A stretch of 64,000 nt of DNA, from contig SUVL01000003.1 of NCBI GenBank assembly GCA_015062005.1, forward strand, positions 1 to 64,000, written 5' to 3'. Both the position numbers and the translations under genes were made by a program. The notes beneath the pieces were generated by a model. That model was not told the DNA's origin. It worked only from the letters and a program-made list of their open reading frames with translations, and made no database searches. Shown here in pieces: positions 60,677 to 64,000 of the stretch (the stretch's first letter is position 1; every line of letters begins with the position of its first letter). The stretch is from Akkermansiaceae bacterium (GTDB lineage Bacteria > Verrucomicrobiota > Verrucomicrobiia > Verrucomicrobiales > Akkermansiaceae).

Positions 60677-61417
60677 TCACCAGGCAAACCAGCCGGGAGC
60701 CTGCGCATGCTGAGCCCTTCGGAACTCGATGATGCAGCAATCAGCCCCGGACTCGCGCAAAACCACGCAGAGCGTACCGTCGCCCTCCCGCATGAATGCC
60801 TGCAGGCGGGAGCCATAGCGCGCGGGGCGCTTGTATTCCACACGCACCGCGGCAATCTCGAAGCCCGAAGGCAAGTATTCAAGAGCCATGCGGATATACT
60901 GGGCATTATTCACATGCTGGTTATAGTCAATATCATTTCGCTGCACAGCAATCTCCGGGAGGGAGATTGCCGGTGAGCAAGGCAACTCAATTTTCCGTGG
61001 GAGATAAGTCATCTCATGTTTCGGCTCCAATTGCAGCTGCTGCATCACCTCGTGGGGGATTCGGAACAGCCTGCCGGAACCAGCATTCACGAATGCGCCC
61101 TGGCTCCAGCTCACGTAGCAGGGTTTTCCTTCGGCATCGCAGATGATGGTATTACGGAAGCCATTTGCCCCTTTACAGTCAAAAACCCAGGTGCGGCAGG
61201 TCAGTTCTTCATACAAACTGGGCACGCGGAGGATTTCCAATTGGCGATACACCAGGAGCTGCGCCGCGCGATTATCCTCCAGGCATTGTTTGAATGCCGG
61301 TTCGCTTGTTTTCCAGAATTCGGAGCAATCCTGCATCAATTGAATGGCTGAAAACAGCTTCAGGCGGGCATTCCGATCCGTCATACTGGAACACACGGTA
61401 CGTGATAACTGAAACAT
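60677..61417 (-). CDS. Acyl-ACP thioesterase family protein
   Basis: A 246-residue double-hotdog protein of the FatA/FatB-like acyl-ACP thioesterase family, which releases fatty acids from ACP. The second hotdog carries the diagnostic DIDYNQHVNNAQYIRMALEYLP, in which Asp, Asn and His form the active site; the first has ARLKLFSAIQLMQDC. A possible promoter (TTGTTA and TAGATA, 61419-61449) sits so close to ATG 61417 that the in-frame ATG 61384 could be the true start. Confidence 0.85.
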   Translation of the reverse strand: MFQLSRTVCSSMTDRNARLKLFSAIQLMQDCSEFWKTSEPAFKQCLEDNRAAQLLVYRQLEILRVPSLYEELTCRTWVFDCKGANGFRNTIICDAEGKPCYVSWSQGAFVNAGSGRLFRIPHEVMQQLQLEPKHEMTYLPRKIELPCSPAISLPEIAVQRNDIDYNQHVNNAQYIRMALEYLPSGFEIAAVRVEYKRPARYGSRLQAFMREGDGTLCVVLRESGADCCIIEFRRAQHAQAPGWFAW

Positions 61418-61479
61418 GTATCTAGCTTTACCCGGTTTTTACTAACAATACAACTGAATTCTCCTGTTATCGCGAATAT

Positions 61480-62568
61480 CTACTGGCACCGGCAATACTG
61501 GCGAATCGTGACAAGGGGGATGACAAACAGCAAATACAGGCGGGTCGAGTTGCAGAACCGGCGCACGCGCAGCACGGGCAGACAGGCAAACAAAAACCAG
61601 TCTACACGGCTTGGCCGTTGCTTCCGCCGCAGAACAGGCAGTATATTGAATAACCTGTATATGGAATTCTGCTTCGGAGCACCACCGGAAACCACTTGTT
61701 TCTGCCTGGACGGGTAATTTCGGATTAACCCATAGGCAAGCTGGTACACTCCGGGAGAACACCGGACAAAGCAGCGCAAAATATCCAGAGCCGTTTGCTG
61801 GTGTACGCGTCCCATGATTCGCTGCATGAGGTCATCGTCCATCTGCCCCTGGCGGAGCAGCCCTGCCGCCTTCTCCCCCAGAAGTGTCAGCCTGGAGCGC
61901 TCACATTCCTGCCGGGATAAAGAATCCGCCGCAGAGAACCCGCCCATCCGGAACGAAGTAAAATTCAAAGGCACATACACCCCCGGTTCTCCCGCCAGCA
62001 ACAGGCGGAGTACAAGGTCGTAATCCGCTGCACTCCGGTAGTGGGCATCATCAAACCCGTTCGCTCGAAGCAGGGCATCGCGCCTGGTAAACATGGTCTG
62101 GTGGCAAAACGGCATCAGGCAGGGAAACACGCCCAGCCCCGCGGCTTCTGTGCAGTAGAAGGAACCATCCTCATTTATCAAGGTGCGGGGGGCGTAGGAG
62201 AAAGTTGCACCACTTCGTTCCAATGCCTCCACTGAAGCGGAAACGGCCTCCTTGCGATGCCAGAAATCATCGCTGTTCAGATAAGCTATGTATTTGCCCT
62301 GAGCCATGCGCAGCCCTTTGTTCATGGCATCGTATATGCCAGAATCCCGTTCAGAGAGGAAACGGATCCAGCCAAGCTGGGCATACTCCTCCAGCAGGGT
62401 TGCCGTCCCATCAGCAGAGGCGCCATCAATAACCAGGTGTTCGATGCGGTGATAATCCTGGTCGTGAACAGAGTGCACGCATTGCCGGAAGCTGTCTATT
62501 CTGTTATTGGTGTACAGATTCTGGCAAACCGTAATAACTGTAACCAGTGGTGGTTCCTTTGTCGGCAT
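61480..62568 (-). CDS. Glycosyltransferase family 2
   Basis: A 362-residue GT-A glycosyltransferase: VTVITVCQNLYTNNRIDSF, HLVIDGASADGTATLL, FLSERDSGIYDAMNKGLRMAQGKYIAYLNSDDFW with the metal-binding SDD, and MPFCHQTMFTRRDAL...DYDLVLRLL. This is the subfamily common in surface-polysaccharide loci. A basic, hydrophobic C-terminus may touch the membrane. ATG 62568 is chosen, 2 bases behind the stop of the upstream glycosyltransferase, with which it forms an operon. Confidence 0.9.
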   Translation of the reverse strand: MPTKEPPLVTVITVCQNLYTNNRIDSFRQCVHSVHDQDYHRIEHLVIDGASADGTATLLEEYAQLGWIRFLSERDSGIYDAMNKGLRMAQGKYIAYLNSDDFWHRKEAVSASVEALERSGATFSYAPRTLINEDGSFYCTEAAGLGVFPCLMPFCHQTMFTRRDALLRANGFDDAHYRSAADYDLVLRLLLAGEPGVYVPLNFTSFRMGGFSAADSLSRQECERSRLTLLGEKAAGLLRQGQMDDDLMQRIMGRVHQQTALDILRCFVRCSPGVYQLAYGLIRNYPSRQKQVVSGGAPKQNSIYRLFNILPVLRRKQRPSRVDWFLFACLPVLRVRRFCNSTRLYLLFVIPLVTIRQYCRCQ

Positions 62569-62570
62569 AA

Positions 62571-63560
62571 TCAATAAATGCAATTGGTGAATAAAGTGCT
62601 GATTTCTCTATTGAGCCTGGCAGCCTGCTGCTTCCAGCCTTTGCTGCAATGGGCCAAGCCGGCATACCACCACCGCTGAAAACGCAACTGGGTGTGCAAC
62701 ATCAGACGCCGTGTGACACTCAAAGGCTCAATCACCGTGCGCACAAAATCTGCCATGCGCACAGCATCCGCCTGCGGCACCCCTTCCAGGGGATTCAACA
62801 TCATTTTCTTATTAGCGTACCGCCGCAGGTGCTTGATGATGGTGTGAATCAGCAGCGGCTTGCGACAAACTTCCAATCGGCAATCCGCCGCAAACTTGAG
62901 CAGAAGTTCAAAGACATCCCGGCCGGTGGCTGGAGCAGATGATGCTCCCCCTACATGAAATCGGGCTGCCACCTCAGGTACCACTTCGCAGGAAATCCGC
63001 GCCACATACAAGCGACGCATCAGGTCTGTATCTGCGCCAATGGGGAAGGCATCGGCATCAAAACCACCCATGCGCACCAGCAAATCCCGCCTGCAATACA
63101 TGGCCTGGTGGCAGTAAGGTTGCCGCCAGAGACTCCGTTCACAACGCGGCCGCAACTCACGTTCGCGCTTGCCGTCAACGCAAAGAGCCGATGCCACCGC
63201 ATACTGCGCCTTCCCGTTCAATACGGGTGCACAGCAGGAAACGACGGCTTCGGGGCACAGTTCATCATCTGCATTGATGAAAACCAGCACCTTGCCTCGT
63301 GCAAGCCATATAGCTTTGTTCATAGCGTGGTAGATCCCGGCATCAGGCTCACTGATGAAACGGGTAATCCGTCCGGCATGACACTGGCACCACAGAAAGG
63401 GAACGCTGCCATCGGTCGAGGCACCATCCACCACCAGGTGCTCAACTCTGAGAGGAGTGCGGTAAACAGGCTGGATGGAAGCAATACAGCGTGGCAACAC
63501 ATGCAGTGCATTGCGGCACACTGTTACAATCGTAAGGTCGTAGGGTAGTTCTTGATTCAC
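62571..63560 (-). CDS. Glycosyltransferase family 2
   Basis: A 329-residue glycosyltransferase of the same subfamily as its neighbour (LTIVTVCRNALHVLPRC, HLVVDGASTDGSVPFL, FISEPDAGIYHAMNKAIWLARGKVLVFINADDEL, PYCHQAMYCRRDLL, GADTDLMRRL). The two are likely paralogues from a duplication. GTG 63560 is preferred because it is 9 bases after a TATGCT box; the ORF-track start (63590) lies within the promoter. Confidence 0.88.
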   Translation of the reverse strand: MNQELPYDLTIVTVCRNALHVLPRCIASIQPVYRTPLRVEHLVVDGASTDGSVPFLWCQCHAGRITRFISEPDAGIYHAMNKAIWLARGKVLVFINADDELCPEAVVSCCAPVLNGKAQYAVASALCVDGKRERELRPRCERSLWRQPYCHQAMYCRRDLLVRMGGFDADAFPIGADTDLMRRLYVARISCEVVPEVAARFHVGGASSAPATGRDVFELLLKFAADCRLEVCRKPLLIHTIIKHLRRYANKKMMLNPLEGVPQADAVRMADFVRTVIEPLSVTRRLMLHTQLRFQRWWYAGLAHCSKGWKQQAARLNREISTLFTNCIY

Positions 63561-63569
63561 AGCGCCCCC

Positions 63570-63598
63570 AGCATACCGCAGGCACCGCACTCACGCAA
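63570..63598 (-). promoter_or_regulatory. Promoter of the two-glycosyltransferase operon, leaderless type
   Basis: On the minus strand: TTGCGT (63593-63598), 17 bases, TATGCT (63570-63575), then 9 bases to GTG 63560. Confidence 0.6.
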
Positions 63599-63637
63599 GA
63601 AGATAGATACGCTGTCTTTCTAATAGATAGTCACAAA

Positions 63638-63663
63638 CAACCCCTTCCTTGCGGAAGGGGTTG
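63638..63663 (-). terminator. Terminator of rplY
   Basis: Perfect 11-bp stem caaccccttcc/ggaaggggttg with loop ttgc, followed on the minus strand by tttgtga. Confidence 0.75.
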
Positions 63664-63691
63664 CCGGAAACTTAGTCCTGTTATACCGGAA

Positions 63692-64000
63692 TCAGGGCTT
63701 GATTACGGAAGCCAGCACCACCGTGCCGTTGAAGGGGGTGCTCACATTGGCGGGCAGCTCCACCTGGGACAGACGGAAGGATTCCTTCATACCCACGTTG
63801 GTGATGTCGGCGGTGATGCAGGAGGGGATGTCCTTCACAGCGCACTTCACGGGCATCTCGTGCACAATCTGATGCACAACGCCACCCATGGCGGTACCCA
63901 CGGGAGTACCCACAAGCTTCACCTGCACGCGGGTCTTCACCACGGTGTCGGGAGTCACGGCGCAGAAATCAACGTGGTTCATGTTGTCGGTGAGCCAGTT
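63692..64000 (-). CDS. rplY: Ribosomal protein bL25 (Ctc/TL5 type), C-terminal part
   Basis: The gene runs off the right edge; the 5' part is outside the window. The visible 102 residues (NWLTDNMNHVDFCAVTPDTVV to the end VVLASVIKP) match the second half of the long form of 5S-rRNA-binding protein bL25: the MNHVDF junction from the L25 domain, then the beta-rich TL5 C-terminal domain with VKTRVQVKLVGTPVGTAMGGVVHQIVHEMPVKC and IPSCITADITNVG. The ORF track's M at 63982 is internal, not the start. Confidence 0.85.
   Translation of the reverse strand, partial: NWLTDNMNHVDFCAVTPDTVVKTRVQVKLVGTPVGTAMGGVVHQIVHEMPVKCAVKDIPSCITADITNVGMKESFRLSQVELPANVSTPFNGTVVLASVIKP

Overview
The window looks like part of a Verrucomicrobiota-type (PVC superphylum) bacterial chromosome. 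The evidence is a Gram-negative envelope gene set (kdsB, LolA-like and LpxL-like proteins, a lipoprotein), many secreted coiled-coil, TPR or Sel1 proteins without obvious Proteobacterial equivalents, a tiny very basic protein beginning MGQQH, and almost no Shine-Dalgarno sequences. The assignment is an inference; no rRNA is present.

Layout. 1-1155 holds degraded mobile DNA: an inverted-repeat element and an IS982-type remnant. 1558-5360 carries an MBL hydrolase, a DEAD-box helicase, ruvC and rimO. 5404-5844 is an intergenic array of about twelve different small hairpins, inverted about its centre. 5940-15339 holds a small basic protein, panE, a TPR protein, menD-menB-menC (menaquinone), a secreted protein, an UmuD-like peptidase without a partner and a two-component system. 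15466 is a BASS-family transporter. 16465-30236 is a complete-looking aryl polyene (APE) pigment cluster in four operons: KS, dehydratase, thioesterase and glycosyltransferase; exporter, LolA-like protein, acyltransferase and methyltransferase; ketoreductase, KS, KS-like factor and acyltransferase; and two ACPs, a membrane protein and an AMP ligase fused to a dehydratase. 30211-33389 is a TIM-barrel protein and three unknown proteins. 33513-53422 is mostly housekeeping (argH, a degenerate NAD synthetase-like protein, kdsB, uppS, parC, hisIE, maf, ilvA, a beta-CASP nuclease, nadC, dprA, a D,D-carboxypeptidase, a FAH-family protein, a sugar epimerase). 53457-64000 holds pyrD, three secreted proteins, an IS256 fragment, DUF1015-serA, an acyl-ACP thioesterase, two glycosyltransferases and the end of rplY (bL25).

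How genes work together. The APE operons would activate an aromatic acid on an ACP, extend it with two KS systems, reduce and dehydrate it, methylate the aryl head, attach the polyene to a lipid or sugar anchor, and export it through an MMPL pump with a LolA-like carrier. The MenDBC enzymes carry out consecutive middle steps of menaquinone synthesis. DUF1015-serA form a serine-pathway pair.

The most striking general signal is transcriptional. About twenty genes have a recognisable -35/-10 promoter with a 16-18 base spacer whose -10 box ends only 6-11 bases before the start codon. Leaderless or nearly leaderless mRNA therefore appears to be the normal design here. This also corrected several start codons (rimO, panE, nadC, parC, argH and others). 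Other notable points are the hairpin array, a NadE paralogue that has lost both active sites, a class-2-like PyrD with cysteine where serine is expected, and repeated tail-to-tail gene overlaps.
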